A stretch of DNA of 64,000 nt from Rostrohypoxylon terebratum (Eukaryota; Ascomycota; Sordariomycetes; Xylariales; Hypoxylaceae): NCBI GenBank assembly GCA_022497145.1, contig MU385869.1, positions 1 to 64,000 on the forward strand, given 5' to 3'. The notes under the pieces were generated by a model. It saw only the letters and a program-made list of their open reading frames with translations, had not been told where the DNA came from and searched no databases. The position numbers were made by a program, and so were the translations under genes. Positions 35,409-47,259 of the stretch are shown here, piece by piece. Numbering within the stretch: the first letter of the stretch is position 1; every line of letters starts with the position of its first letter.

Positions 35409-36984
35409 TCACCGTCTCTCCACGCCTCCCTCCGCCCCCCCAGACCCCTTCATCGCAATCGCGGAATCCGCCTCGGAGCCTCTAGACGGGGGCAACGGCC
35501 TCGAGAAATTCGACAATTTCCGCTTTAGCGTGGGCGGTCCGACGACAACCTCATGGACCTGTCTGGAGCCCCGCGGCACGGCGACGGGGTCGGGCGGCCG
35601 GACCGTGACCGTGGTAACGAGCAGCTCGTTCCCGTCCTCGTCCGCGTCGGCGACGGACGGCGGCGAGTAGTTCGGGTTCCTGATGACGCGGATGGGCTGG
35701 CGGACGGCGATCTCGGGCTCCGCCGCGTACCGGACGGTGGAGAGGCGGGAGCGCTGCGCGCTGCTCGCTATGCTGGTGCTCGGGGTTACGCGGTGCGTTC
35801 TCGTGGTGACGTTGGATGATCTGGAGGGTGGTGGGGAGGGGGGCTTGTTGGAGGAGCCGGCTGTCTGCGCGGAGTAGTTGGAGGGTATGTAGGCGGAGCG
35901 GTCTGCGTTGGAGCTTTCTAGGGGTGTTTCCGTGGGGATCCGTTGCGCCCCGACTTTCTCGGCGACGTTGTTCCATTCGCTTCGCCAGCCGCCCGGGTTA
36001 TATCGTGGTTGGGGCGGGGACTTGGACAGCGACGATGTTAGCTTTGGCATTGGTGGGACTCTTTGCGATGGCATGATTCCCACGGCGGCGGTGGTAGATA
36101 TATCATAAGTAGTTCCGATGGGAGAATTTGCCATCAATTCCGTCCTATCGTAGGGTACTTCCTTCGCTCTTAATAATAAAGGTTCTGGTTTTTTCAGCGC
36201 TTTTGGATCTCCCATTTTGAAAATTTCTGCTGTTGGCATTGTTAACACAGAAGAGTTTGTGCTCTCTTTCCGTTGCAGCGAAGCTCTCCGGGAAACACTG
36301 AGATCTGCGGATAGATCATCCGACACTTCGCTGGCCTGATAATTTAAGAATGACTTCTTAGAGACCCCCGTTGTCGCAAAGGGGGTAGGATTACTTTCTA
36401 TTGTTGCCGATATTACGATGAAGGAAGGTCTATTCGGAATTAGTTGTGATTCATATAACATTGGTGGGTGAAAGTTCTTACAATGCTCCAATGCAGATCA
36501 CCAAATCTAAATACGGCGTCATTCTCGCAAGACCGGTGGCAGACCCTATCTTGGCGATCATGACGGCCGTTGCGACTAGAGCAGCAACCCATACGGCGAT
36601 ACCAAATCTCGCAACAAGAAGGGCGCTGGCGTGGAGGTAGTCGCCATAGAGCTGTGGCGGCAAGTTGCCTCTCCTCCTATAATCCTTTCTCGCCCCTCGT
36701 ACATGAATACAAACATACACCAACCCTATGCTAGCTGCGAATAATACAAGGTCCCGGGCAATACATGCCGATTGAACCTCGACTGGTTGTAGAAGTAGTA
36801 CTATTGCGAGACTTATCCCTGCCACAGACGAGATGAAAAGGAATATGAGCGAAGCAAGAAGTATTGTAGGTCGCTTTCTCCGTTTTTGTTCCGTGTTGTA
36901 CTGCTCGAGCGAGTGATAGAGTAGCTGTGCGTGCTTCTCATCTACCGTCCAAACCTTTTCCAGATCTCTATCTTTACGAGCCAT
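35409..36984 (-). CDS. Four-TM membrane protein with a disordered cytosolic tail
   Basis: Two exons, 36984-36482 and 36429-35409 (intron 36430-36481, 52 bp), giving 507 residues. Splicing joins LVICIGAL to PSFIVISATIE. Four hydrophobic segments lie at about 41-66, 72-94, 115-142 and 150-172, with short loops (RGARKDYRRRG is positively charged and probably cytosolic). From about 180 onward the protein is disordered, rich in Ser/Pro/Arg, with PPSPPPSR and repeated RxxS basophilic kinase sites. The topology resembles fungal MARVEL-like or small 4-TM plasma-membrane proteins, but I cannot name the family. The last exon is GC-rich. The stop lies 225 bp from the convergent stop of the STAND-like gene. 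Confidence 0.7.
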
Positions 36985-38128
36985 GTGGGTATCGTGAATG
37001 TATCAGCAGGGCCGGCCAGCTGTTTAGTGAGGAAGTATTGGAGTAAACGAATGACAAAAATATTAGATTTGTTCCCTTGAGAAGATCATAATACGAAGCG
37101 AAAGAAAATTGACCAGCAAATTTAAGAAATAAAGTCAAAACTCATCGTGATATATTCACATGAATACAATCTCCGAGGCTGGTCGCGACTGCAAAAGGCT
37201 TATCCAGGCCATCTGATGGAATGAAGTCTAAGTCTGGTTAAGGTAATGACGAAGCCATGTTGAAGAGAGAATGAGCTCGACCTCGTCCTTTTCGGGGAGA
37301 GCTTCAAAAGGTGGAAACCCACTTACACATATTTGGTATTGATCTTACTCAAATGGTAGGTTACCCACCTGTACCTACCTCTCTGTCGGTATCTTCCTTT
37401 AAACGTCCATGGGATGTTTTAGAGTACGGATTGGGCAGAGTAGGGGAAAGTGTTTTACTATGTATGGATGTCAAGACGATCGCAGTTCGTGAGAAGCCTA
37501 GAAGCAATTTGTGGAGTGAGGCTGGTTACATTCCAGGGGGTGGCCGTTAGCTAACCTCGGAAACTTCACCACCTAGGCAACCTGGGCAACTGAGCTAAAG
37601 CGCTAAGACTGCTGTAAAACAATGAGGGGCGCCTAAACATGCAGAACAGTTGCATTGAGCCTCAGCCGAAGGTGGCTCATGCAACACTTGCAGTCTCGAA
37701 TTCACCGTACTATCGGCTCGAACCGTTGGAATGTCCATGTCTCTTATCAACACGGCGTATTGATCTTATTGAAATTCGTGGACCTCGTAAGTTGTCTGGT
37801 CGCAATAAATGTTTCGATAAACTCGTAATTCTCTAGAAGGAAGAATGGCGATGTTTCGCCAGATCGTTTTCGTTATCGTTCGACCGCTGTAACTCGCTAA
37901 AAAAGAATTCATATGCTGATGTACAGGAGGGGGAATCTCCCCAACTCCAAGCCCGGAACACGCCTGTAATAATGCTTGCTACCCAAGAAACATGACCTCC
38001 AGCTCCCTTTTGTTTACTCCAACTACAAGGCTCTTACAAATCCAAGAAGCCTATCGCATCTTACTTCATCAACCATAACTATTATCAACTTGTAGTAAAT
38101 ATAAATAACCAAAGCGTGCAGTGGCGAG
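36985..38128. other. Intergenic, no gene seen
   Basis: Promoter of the 4-TM gene and 3' flank of the DPW-motif gene. Only short, unconvincing ORFs (for example 37311-37550 and 37639-37836). Confidence 0.4.
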
Positions 38129-40687
38129 TTAACGCAACATGTACGACAAGTCCGGGAGATTTTGTATAATACCCTTGACAATATCGTCGTACTCCCGCTC
38201 CGGGTGCGAATTTTGAATTGGACCAAGTACAGCCTTTAGTGGGGTCTGAGTTTCTATTATTTGGTCCATGCTCGCCCGAACACTCGGACTCTCGTGAGGT
38301 TTTGAGATAGGCTTTGATTTAGACTTTAATGCATTCATGGAAGTTGATGCCAATCCCGATGTTGGTGATTGGAAGATCGAAAAGTCAGCTAAGGGCCAGG
38401 GATCCTGTCTCAGCGACTTGGGCGTTCCGGCTGATAGGCTCTCAAAAATAGAGAAATCTGCGAGAGGCCACGGATCTACCTTTGGAGCTGCGCTAAATGA
38501 ACCCGTTTGAGATACTTGCTTCGGCGCCTGATTGCTCTGCGGTATTGTGACTGATAGCTTGGGTGCCGAAACGCTGCTCTGTGCAGTCGTGCTTTTTATA
38601 TTCGTTTTCGGTATATCGCTAGTAGGGGCAGCTGGTATTGCCGGAGCAGGACCATTCACATTGGTTAATGATTGTGCCGTCAGAGCTGGACCGGGATGGG
38701 TGTCTACTTGTGGAGACGATACCATTTCTCCCCAATCATCATCTTCGTCATCTAAAATGACATCAGTCTGCTTTACCTGCACAGGCGCCTGGATTGAAGT
38801 GCTTGTTCTAGGCTCGACATTGTTAGTAGTCGGTATTGTTCGAGTTTTTGGTGCTGCATGTTCGGACTTTTCATCTTTAGCGGGAGGTGCCAGAGGAGGC
38901 GACCTGATGCTATCCGAACTCCAACGGAAGCCGGGGTTGGTAGCCGCTTTCTGGATAGGCGTCCCGGATGGGGGTAGGATTGGACTTTTGATGGATCTCC
39001 TGGCTTCAAAGCTAGACCCCACAGAGTGTATAGATTGTACTGGGCTTTGAATTGGAGGCGCATTGGAACTATCTCGAGAATGCGTAACAGAGGGTTTTCG
39101 AGCAAACACTTTGCCCAAATCGACGGGAGCTGACGAGGTAGCAGACGAGTCCCAATTGAAAACGCTCGTCCGTTTCCCAGCTCCCACGGTTGCTCGACCA
39201 GCAATTGAATCTTCCTCCATCCACCTCCTGACGATCTTGATAGTGTCACTGTGTAGACGTGATTTTGACCACTCCACCCCATGATAATTATCTTCATCGC
39301 CCGAGTTGTGTTTACGCATCGACCCATAGCGAGAGATCCGATACCATGTCTTGCGCTCTGATATTGTTGTGAAATTATCTTGAATGATTCGATCAGGAAT
39401 TTCGCTAGTTCCGTTTGCTTCCGCATCTACATCTTTGGGAAGGTCGGGAAAAATCTTGTCAATCAATTGGAAATCAATATCAAATCGTATAGGGCCGAAT
39501 TTCTCAATAATTTGTTGGACTGAGGCTGAGATTTCTTGTAGTGCCGCATTTTCATGTTCATCGGGTTCAATTGCCTGGTTTTTAGTGGTCGTGTCGCCAT
39601 GTTGAGCTTTGGGCGTTGGCGATCTTCCGGACGGGGTCGAACCATTTATAAGGGATGCTGCCTTGCTAAATTCGCTCTTCGCGTCTTCGAAATCGCCAAA
39701 ATCTGCATCGTCTTCCCCTCGTGCGCTTCGAGTTTGACTCGGTGACCTCTCTCGCCGTCCAATGCTTGGAGCCTCAAGCCTCGGTGGCGAAGACTCTTCG
39801 GTGGCAGCCTTGGCTAAGTCGTCGTATAATCCTACAAGCTCTGAAACTTTCCCTGAAACTTTCCGAGACGTAGCCTGCAAACGCGATTTGGGATCTTCGT
39901 CAATCGATGTAATTGGAGAGTCCTGACGCTCGACTTCTTCAGAACTCCCATGTGAGAGAGAAGACGACGGCCTAGACGGGTGGTCATGAACTTCTACTTT
40001 GGGTACTGAATCAGCGTCCAACTCGTGAGATTCCCGGGGACTCGAGTCTAATGATGGTGTTTCATTTTCCTGAAATCCATTGCTCAATGATTCCAAACCC
40101 TCCTCCTTGAATTGAGTATTTTCCACACTTGTCTCAAGCGCTTTCACAACATCTTTTCTCGGCGGTGATGGTGCGGGACTCTCGAGAATTTCAGCCTGAT
40201 CATCTGCAGCATTTATCCCTATCCCTAGCGCATTCGAATTTTCAATCGCGAGGTCAGGCTTCTTGTCATGAAATGAGATTTCGGATGCCCACGGATCGGG
40301 AGAGTGATGTCGGAAAATGGAGGGAGTTCGAGATCGCGGTAGAGGTCTTAATCCTGGAGAGGTCGCAGCACTACTCGGCAACGCTATTGAGCTCCTGTTT
40401 ATCGATTCGGGTCTCGGGCTGTGCTGAGAAAGTCGTGAAGATGGCTCTGCCCACACGCCCCAATCCAACGCGTTCGGTGTGATATCAGTCTGTTCAGCAC
40501 CAGCCCAGTCCCCAAAACCCCCGTCATTCGCCCATGGTGACTGGACTTGAAGGTTCGAAGTGCTACCGAAGAAGGCTCTGGGTGGTGGGCTGAGTAGGTC
40601 TTTCGGCGGTGACGGTGTGGGAATGGGAAGTTGATGTTTGGACGTGGTATCTGATGTTGCCCAAGGCGAGCCCCAAGGATCGTCCAT
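38129..40687 (-). CDS. Large disordered DPW/FGDF-motif protein, possible clathrin-adaptor accessory factor
   Basis: A single exon of 852 residues from the ATG at 40687. Mostly disordered, Ser/Pro-rich. Short adaptor-binding-type motifs stand out: DPW at 3-5, 131-133, 739-741 and 763-765; FGDW at 58-61 and FGDF at 330-333 in acidic context (DDADFGDFEDA). The block DPWPLADFSIF occurs twice near the C-terminus (739-749 and 763-773). The only region that looks folded is about 385-495 (ISASVQQIIEKFGPIRFDID ... RRWMEED). The extreme C-terminus, NLPDLSYMLR, is a recurrent ending in ascomycete relatives as I recall them. DPW binds the AP-2 alpha-ear and FGDF/FGDW fit gamma-ear motifs, so an aftiphilin/Laa2-like trafficking role is a reasonable inference. 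I recall relatives labelled glucan glucosidase in databases; nothing here supports that. Confidence 0.75.
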   Translation of the reverse strand: MDDPWGSPWATSDTTSKHQLPIPTPSPPKDLLSPPPRAFFGSTSNLQVQSPWANDGGFGDWAGAEQTDITPNALDWGVWAEPSSRLSQHSPRPESINRSSIALPSSAATSPGLRPLPRSRTPSIFRHHSPDPWASEISFHDKKPDLAIENSNALGIGINAADDQAEILESPAPSPPRKDVVKALETSVENTQFKEEGLESLSNGFQENETPSLDSSPRESHELDADSVPKVEVHDHPSRPSSSLSHGSSEEVERQDSPITSIDEDPKSRLQATSRKVSGKVSELVGLYDDLAKAATEESSPPRLEAPSIGRRERSPSQTRSARGEDDADFGDFEDAKSEFSKAASLINGSTPSGRSPTPKAQHGDTTTKNQAIEPDEHENAALQEISASVQQIIEKFGPIRFDIDFQLIDKIFPDLPKDVDAEANGTSEIPDRIIQDNFTTISERKTWYRISRYGSMRKHNSGDEDNYHGVEWSKSRLHSDTIKIVRRWMEEDSIAGRATVGAGKRTSVFNWDSSATSSAPVDLGKVFARKPSVTHSRDSSNAPPIQSPVQSIHSVGSSFEARRSIKSPILPPSGTPIQKAATNPGFRWSSDSIRSPPLAPPAKDEKSEHAAPKTRTIPTTNNVEPRTSTSIQAPVQVKQTDVILDDEDDDWGEMVSSPQVDTHPGPALTAQSLTNVNGPAPAIPAAPTSDIPKTNIKSTTAQSSVSAPKLSVTIPQSNQAPKQVSQTGSFSAAPKVDPWPLADFSIFESLSAGTPKSLRQDPWPLADFSIFQSPTSGLASTSMNALKSKSKPISKPHESPSVRASMDQIIETQTPLKAVLGPIQNSHPEREYDDIVKGIIQNLPDLSYMLR

Positions 40688-41536
40688 GATCGCTCAAGGC
40701 GATGCTCATGTTTTCCAAACTAACGCGGGCGATGGGAGTAAACACTTCGCAAGCAGCTATAATAATACTAACGACTTCAAGTACTAGGTAGTAGTAGTAA
40801 TAGTAGTAGTAGGAGGAGTAATATATTGAACTATACGGTAAGACATGTCGTTGGAAGCATCCTGCGAAAAGTTGTTTCTTAGATGACTTGCCAAGAATAT
40901 CGTGTTGCACTTGGTCGAGCGCGAGCGCTGAAACCCTGTCAATTGGTTATATTTCATACGTGAAGGCGATTCAGGGGGATCGAGTATGGAGCCTTTTGCA
41001 TGACGAGGATCAATCAATCAAATCATTGAATCTCTTGGTCGGCAACCACGGAAACGGAAATGGTATATTTTGGGAAAGCCACAGTAATCTTGAGCTTAAA
41101 TTAGATTCTCGCGCCTCTGTGTGGCTTGTGTGGCTAGTTTTCCAGATTAAGCTCTGACTCCTGACAGTGAGAAGAACTCTTGAGAAGACCCGCCTTTGAG
41201 AATCTTGGAATTTCGTCATTTCCATCTTTGGTTTTTTGGTGGGGCTTCCTAGGGTGGGGCAAACACCATGTACATGGTACCTACAAATACTCACGTTGGC
41301 GCTCGTTGGCGCTTGACCTGCTGATAAATGCGACGCCGGTATAGGCCTATTCTTCTACCTTCTACATAGAAATGCTTCAGGTCGCAAAGAAATGGGCACC
41401 AAGCATGACGGTTTTTGAACCGCCCTGAATTGTTCTGTTCTGTTTATTGACAAGAATTGATTTTTTTCTTACCTTGGATTTAATTCTCTCAGTTCTTGTA
41501 CCCAATCAATGAGTTATTCGTCTTCAAGTTAGAGTA
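40688..41536. promoter_or_regulatory. Divergent promoter region between the DPW-motif gene and the Cfd1 gene
   Basis: The two flanking genes point outward, so both promoters must lie in these 850 bp. A TAG-triplet microsatellite (about 40786-40818) sits about 100 bp upstream of the minus-strand gene. No specific factor sites are claimed. Confidence 0.5.
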
Positions 41537-42547
41537 ATGTCTCTCGCAAAAATCAAGCATATTCTTCTTGTAAGTTGATCTTCCTCGTCCACCCCCCCTC
41601 CCCCAAGAAAGAAAACAACCTCTATTATTTTTCGTGACTAACACATATAATGTCAGGTCCTTTCGGGCAAGGGTGGCGTGGGGAAGTCGTCCGTCACCAC
41701 GCAGCTTGCTCTGTCACTTTCACTCGGGGGCTATTCCGTTGGAGTACTTGACGTCGACCTTACTGGACCTTCCATGCCGCGCATGTTTAATATCGAAGAC
41801 GCGAAAGTCACCCAAGCGCCGGGAGGGTGGCTTCCCGTAACTGTGCATCCTGCCAACCCGGAGGCCGGTATAGGCGAGCTGAAATGCATGAGCCTTGGCT
41901 TCCTATTACGTGGGAGAGGCGACGCGGTCGTATGGCGCGGCCCCAAGAAGACCGCAATGGTCCGGCAGTTTCTCTCGGATGTATTGTGGGGGGAGATGGA
42001 TTTCTTGCTCATTGATACGCCCCCCGGGACATCTGACGAGCATATATCACTTGCAGAGACCTTGCTGAAAGATGCACTACCCGGACAGGTCTCCGGAGCC
42101 GTAGTAGTGACTACACCCCAAGCGGTCGCCACAGCTGATGTCAGAAAAGAATTAAATTTCTGCGTGAAGACGGGCATATCGGTTGTCGGTGTCGTCGAAA
42201 ATATGGTGGGATTTGTTTGTCCGAATTGCGCCGAATGCACCAACATATTCGGCAAGGGAGGAGGCCAAGTCATGGCAGAAGACTTCCATGTCCGCTTCTT
42301 AGGAGGGGTCCCAATAGACCCTCAATTCGTCATGTTAGTTGAGACCGGGCGACGACCTCGGTATCCAAAGGGAACTGTTATCGACGGGACGGACTTCCCT
42401 GAAATTCGCCAACTTCATCACACAGACGCAGATACGCCAGTCGAAGAAGCGAAAGACTCCAGCCTGCTTGCAAGTAAATATCTAGACTGTTCCCTTGAGC
42501 CTATCTTCAGAAAGATCACGCAAGATATCATCACAGCTATCGGATGA
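41537..42547 (+). CDS. CFD1: Cytosolic Fe-S cluster assembly ATPase Cfd1/NUBP2
   Basis: Two exons, 41537-41569 and 41657-42547 (intron 41570-41656), giving 307 residues. Exon 1 supplies only MSLAKIKHILL; splicing completes the deviant Walker A VLSGKGGVGKSS (15-23), typical of Mrp/NBP35 P-loop ATPases. Also present are LDVDLTGPS, LLIDTPPGTSDEH (Walker B region), TTPQAVATADVRKELNFC, and the cluster-bridging CPNC (199-202) before FGKGGG. The N-terminal Fe-S ferredoxin-like cysteine extension of Nbp35 is absent, so this is the Cfd1/NUBP2 partner. With Nbp35 it scaffolds 4Fe-4S clusters for cytosolic and nuclear proteins. An insert between GTVIDGTDF and the C-terminal helix is slightly longer than in yeast. 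Confidence 0.95.
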
Positions 42548-44865
42548 TGTCGGACGTACTGTTATCAGCCTAAGTTTTCATCGTCTGGAATCTTGCATGC
42601 GGTGTTACCGCAGACAGTTATATTAAGATCCAATGCACGCGCATGCTGCGTACCAAGGTCTCTTCTATGGCCTGAGTGGTGTCGCTGTCACTAAACCAAA
42701 GACCAATCCCGGCGCACATCGATTATCTACTTCCTTGGAGAGGAGAAGCAAGTTTATGCGACGTTGGAGACTTAGGTGCCGACCTATGATAGTTCACATC
42801 CCACAGATTGGTCAGGGGCGTAACATCCACCAAGTGTCATCAAGGTTGCATTGATAGGGCTATTGGATAGATAGAAGGATTCCCCATTACCACCAGTACC
42901 TCATTGTCGAAATCCCATGGCTATGGAAACTTTCTTTTTTTGTTCTTAAAACAGCAAATCGCAATGCAACCGATGCATCCCGACCTAATAACCTGGGTTA
43001 TTCTTTCGAATATCTTGTGATCTTGAATGACCATCTACACTACGTCGCATTCGGTACATGGGTAGTAGATAAGTACTGTTTGAAAAATACAAAAGGATAG
43101 TCAGAAATCTGACGATTGAATTATCAAATGGGAGGGTGACGAAAAGTACATAATGTCGCGTTCACATTGTCAGACACGAAGTATAGGATCAGCATCGACA
43201 TTCAAAACCCGATAAATTTTTTCTCTCTAAAAAAAAGAAGAAAAGTATGGTAATTGATAGGTGTTGATAGGCGTTGACAGGTGCTGAAAGGTGGTATCTA
43301 AGCTGTGCTGAGATGTGTCGATAGGTGCATTCCGTGGATTCATTGTCGCACAAATGTGTAGCACAAATGCACGGCCCCCAAAAATTGGAAAAGTTGGGAA
43401 AGCACATGCGCTGAGAGTGCAGGAAAAGTGCATTCACCAACCAGACATTCTCCACTTTGGGCAGGGCAGTGACCTCACACCTACCCAATCTTAACAAAAT
43501 CAGGTACCTGCCCTACTACTGGGTACCGGGTACCACATGCAAATGGCTGTTCTTTCCGCCCACAATGGCATTTTTCGGCTCGCTGAAAGCTAAAAATCTC
43601 CAGTATCAACTTAGAAAGAGGTAAAAGTCAGCCTAGCCTGCCTAGCAGCAAGCCCCTGGCCTGATGTGTACTATTTAGTAAAGAGATACATGGGTACAAT
43701 TAAAAATTCTCTCACCGAAAGATTGTGATTGGATTTGCACACTAAGTAAAAGTTTCTTCGCCTCTCAAAAATCTCGATACCAATACGAAGAATCGATCTC
43801 GGAGATGACTAAATAACTTCGAACCTTGTCGTGATTTTTCCAACATCTACCTAATAAACCTTGTCCTATTTTTGTATAACGTCAATTGCCCAGCGTCAAG
43901 TATATTGATAATTTCGCAATTAGCTTTTTCCGATACCTAAAGGAAAGTACGCTAGAGAATAATATCTTGAGGTACAATACCTAGACCTGGTCAGCTTTTA
44001 ATTTTTGTTTTCGTCCTTTTTTTCCCCCCTCTATCAATTCAACAACACACACTCTTCAAATCTTTCCCCTTCTAGTTCCAAATTCGGTTCACCTGCCGCG
44101 TCACACGACACACGACACGATCAAACTCAACTACTCCATTGCATGACTTGGCGATAACTGCCAATGCCAAACAGAAATTTAAAGCAATTGAATTATCTGT
44201 AACGTATTACTGCACAGCATCCATAAGTTGCAGCTGTAGCAGAACACGACACATATTTGATAACTGGCCTGGTATTCCATGAGCCCGGCAGACTTGCTTC
44301 GCTTCCTCTCCAAACCCGCAAAGTACGGACCACCAAGAATTGATAGTCGATTCATGTATTCATGCAATTGACATGACGTTTTTTTGCTAATTCTTCCCAA
44401 TAGGCCCAGATAACACGCATTTCGAAGGCATTCGACCAAGAAATATAACTTCACGTTTTCTTCATTTTTCTCTCCCTACCATATTTGCAGATACCCTCGT
44501 CTGCTAGGTCCGATACTCCCCCATAGGTATCGGTTTCTGCCAGAACGAGGCCCTCAACAAGGCGTCACAATTCCTTGGTCAAAGGCCTTCTTCCTCCCCC
44601 TTCGAGCTCGACCTCCCTAACGTCCCCTTTGTGAGACGTTAATTATACTTGCCATTGTAGCTGGCTCCGCCAGCATTCAAAATCTCCCACCAACCTGTGG
44701 GCCTACTCTCTCAAACGAACGCCGCAAGGTTCGTTTGGGCGGCAGTCAGTGCTCCGCAGTAGCTACAGAGCTCATCTGCAGCAAATATCTTGATATCGCA
44801 ACCGCAAGCTATTCCTTATATAATAATATACGTCGGCTACTTGCCTCCCGGAATCCTATACGGAG
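42548..44865. other. Intergenic and long leader region upstream of SAM decarboxylase
   Basis: No protein gene is supported in 42.5-44.0 kb. A 10-bp minisatellite (TGATAGGTGT-like, four units) lies near 43254-43293. A pyrimidine-rich tract at about 43998-44090 (TTTTTTCCCCCCTC, TCTTTCCCCTTC) looks like a core promoter. If transcription starts there, the SAM decarboxylase leader is about 750 nt. Confidence 0.45.
44143..44370 (+). promoter_or_regulatory. Candidate upstream ORFs in the SAM decarboxylase leader
   Basis: Three ATG ORFs are in the presumed leader: 44143-44157 (MTWR-stop), 44164-44202 (12 residues, MPNRNLKQLNYL), and 44279-44371 (30 residues, starting MSPADLLRFLSK). Polyamine-responsive uORFs are known in animal and plant SAM decarboxylase mRNAs. 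Whether these are translated, or are spliced out, cannot be seen. Confidence 0.35.
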
Positions 44866-46509
44866 ATGGTCAACTTTGAGATTCCTACCAACTACACATT
44901 TTCGCCATCTGAGGGCACGCCCCATTTGACTATTAACCATGATGTTGCTGCGGATCTAGATTCCACCAGCGCCTTTGAAGGTACGTCTACGATGAGACGC
45001 TTATGAAAGAGGAGCGGATGCTAATTTCTACTCTATGTAGGCCCGGAGAAACTGCTCGAGGTTTGGTTTGCCCCGAACCCGAACGCCCTTCCGCCCGGCG
45101 TCAAGCAAGATGGCCTGAAATCGGTCCCTAGTGATACTTGGGTCGGGATGCTTGATATGGTCAATTGCAAGATCCTTTCGGTTCTGGAAGCGGAGCACAT
45201 GGATGCTTATTTGCTCTCCGAGTCTAGCATGTTTGTGTTTCCTCATAAACTCATTTTGAAGACTTGCGGAACTACGACTTTGCTTCTTGGTCTCCATAGG
45301 CTCCTACGGATCGCTGCTGAGCATGCTGGATTTCCTTTCCACAATGCTAAATCATTAGGTGACATTCATGCTGCTGCGACACCTTACCGGGTATTCTATT
45401 CTCGAAAGAACTTCCTTTTCCCGCATAAGCAGCAGGGCCCCCATCGCAGCTGGAAGCAGGAAGTCAAGTACCTCGACGATACCTTCGAAGGAGGGAGCGC
45501 TTATATGGTCGGAAAAATGAACGGCGATCATTGGTACCTGTACATCACCTCGCCAGATACGACCCTGACACCACCTCGCACGCCCGAGATTGAGAAGCTG
45601 TCTGCGAATCCCGTTAGCACGTACAGGATTCCTACTGGCCGAACATCCGTATTCAACGGTGGAATGGAATGTAACGATGAAACTTTGGAGATTTTGATGA
45701 CGGACCTTGACCCTGAGAATGCGAAGAAGTTTTACCTGGAGCACGCGAGTGCGGTCGCGAGCACCAGGCTCTCTGAGCAAGCTCAGGAAGCGCAACAGTT
45801 TGCTGTGGACAGTCTCGGAGACTTGTCTGCTAGCACTGCCACGATCAAGACGACAAGCACGATCGAGAGTCTCTACGATGACACCTTCGACGTGTTTAGC
45901 AATGGGAGCGACTCGGACCTTCACGATCCCCACACTCCACTTTCCGAACAAACGGATCCTGAATGCCTTACTACCGAAGGTCACGCGCTGGGGACGGTGG
46001 TATCAGAGGCTTGCGGCCTTTCAGATGTTTATCCTACCGCCAAGTACCCGGATGCTCGTATCGACGCGTACCTCTTTACTCCGTGTGGATTTTCCGCCAA
46101 CGGTATCATCCCAGCCCCCCAGAAGCATGGACACGACGAAGATGCTAAATCCGCCCATTATTTCACCGTGCATGTGACACCTGAGCCAATCTGTTCATTC
46201 GCCTCGTTCGAGACTAATGTGCCCGGCGGTCAGAACGGACGCGAGACCTCCGATATCATTGAGCATGTGGTTCGGATCTTTAAGCCTGGTCGGTTCAGTG
46301 TTACACTCTTTGAGGCCAAGCCTGCTCGCATGTATGATGAGGAACTGGCTCCAGTTAGTGCCGGTCGCAAGCGCGTAGAGAAAATCCCCGGATATCGGCG
46401 TATCGATCGCATCGTCCACGACTTCGACGATTACGAACTCGTCTTCCGATACTATGAACGCGAGGGCTGGGTCGGCGGAAGTTCGCCCCGTGTTGGGGAG
46501 GACATTTAA
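44866..46509 (+). CDS. spe2: S-adenosylmethionine decarboxylase proenzyme
   Basis: Two exons, 44866-44980 and 45041-46509 (intron 44981-45040), giving 527 residues; the junction makes FEGPEKLLEVWF. It supplies decarboxylated SAM for spermidine synthesis. The proenzyme cleavage motif LSESSMFV is intact, placing the Glu99-Ser100 bond that generates the pyruvoyl cofactor. The catalytic segment LKTCGTTTLLLGL follows directly, with later blocks RKNFLFPHKQQGPHRSW, YMVGKMNGDHWYLY, TPCGFSANGI and HVTPEPICSFASFETN. At 527 residues it is longer than human (334) or yeast (396), mostly through an acidic insert at about 270-325. Likely a cytosolic enzyme, regulated post-transcriptionally by polyamines as in other eukaryotes. 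Confidence 0.96.
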
Positions 46510-47259
46510 GCCCTGCTCGACTTCATTTCTGTTGGACACTCGTTTCTAGTTCACGTAACTTACGATGGTGTTGTTGAAGTTTGGTGGGTATCTAGCAGGC
46601 GGAATTATGTGGAGGATTATATGGAAATGATGATATGGACGAGCATGAAATTCGGATATTTCATTTCGATGCTAATCATTTACTCGACTTGCTTTATGAG
46701 CCTCGATAATAGAGACCTAGTACACTCGTTTGACATAAATCAATCAAGGCTATCGTTTGCCAACTCCATCGCGAAATACGTGATTACCATGTCTCTTTCC
46801 TAGTGATAAGGCAGAGGGATGAGAAAATACGGCATTGCGAAATAAACATGACGGCGATTTAACAGTTTATAAGACCTGCTTGCTGATTGGCTACGTAGAT
46901 TGGATGCGTATTTCCGAAAAGACGTTGCCCGAAATGCAAGGGGAAATAGACTCAGCTGGTTCTTGTGAAGGCTAAGCGCTAGGTAGTCCTGGGATGAAGG
47001 TATCCAACAGTTCCCCGAATTCGCGATCCAATAAAAGCTGCCGGATTATCAAAGGATTGAAGGAATGATGAACGTTGAAGATCAGCGCTGATTGATATGA
47101 GGCTGATGTCGAACTCTTACCATTCCTCGGCAAGTAACGTTGGGGACGTACGGTGAAAATGCAACCAGCAAGCCTCGATTGATACGATTACACAAAAGTA
47201 ACACCTGCGAATGCCAATCCGGCATCAGCAACGGGTGAAAGCTCATTTATCCGGTTCTT
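46510..47259. other. Intergenic, no gene seen
   Basis: 3' flank of the SAM decarboxylase gene and promoter of the lipocalin-like gene. A 64-codon frame at 46609-46803 is not supported. Confidence 0.4.

Noticed and set aside
35553..36076. Plus-strand frames opposite the 4-TM protein tail
   Set aside because: Antisense to a well-supported exon and caused by its high GC content.
43189..43497. 102-codon minus-strand frame
   Set aside because: It overlaps the minisatellite and low-complexity DNA; composition is not protein-like.
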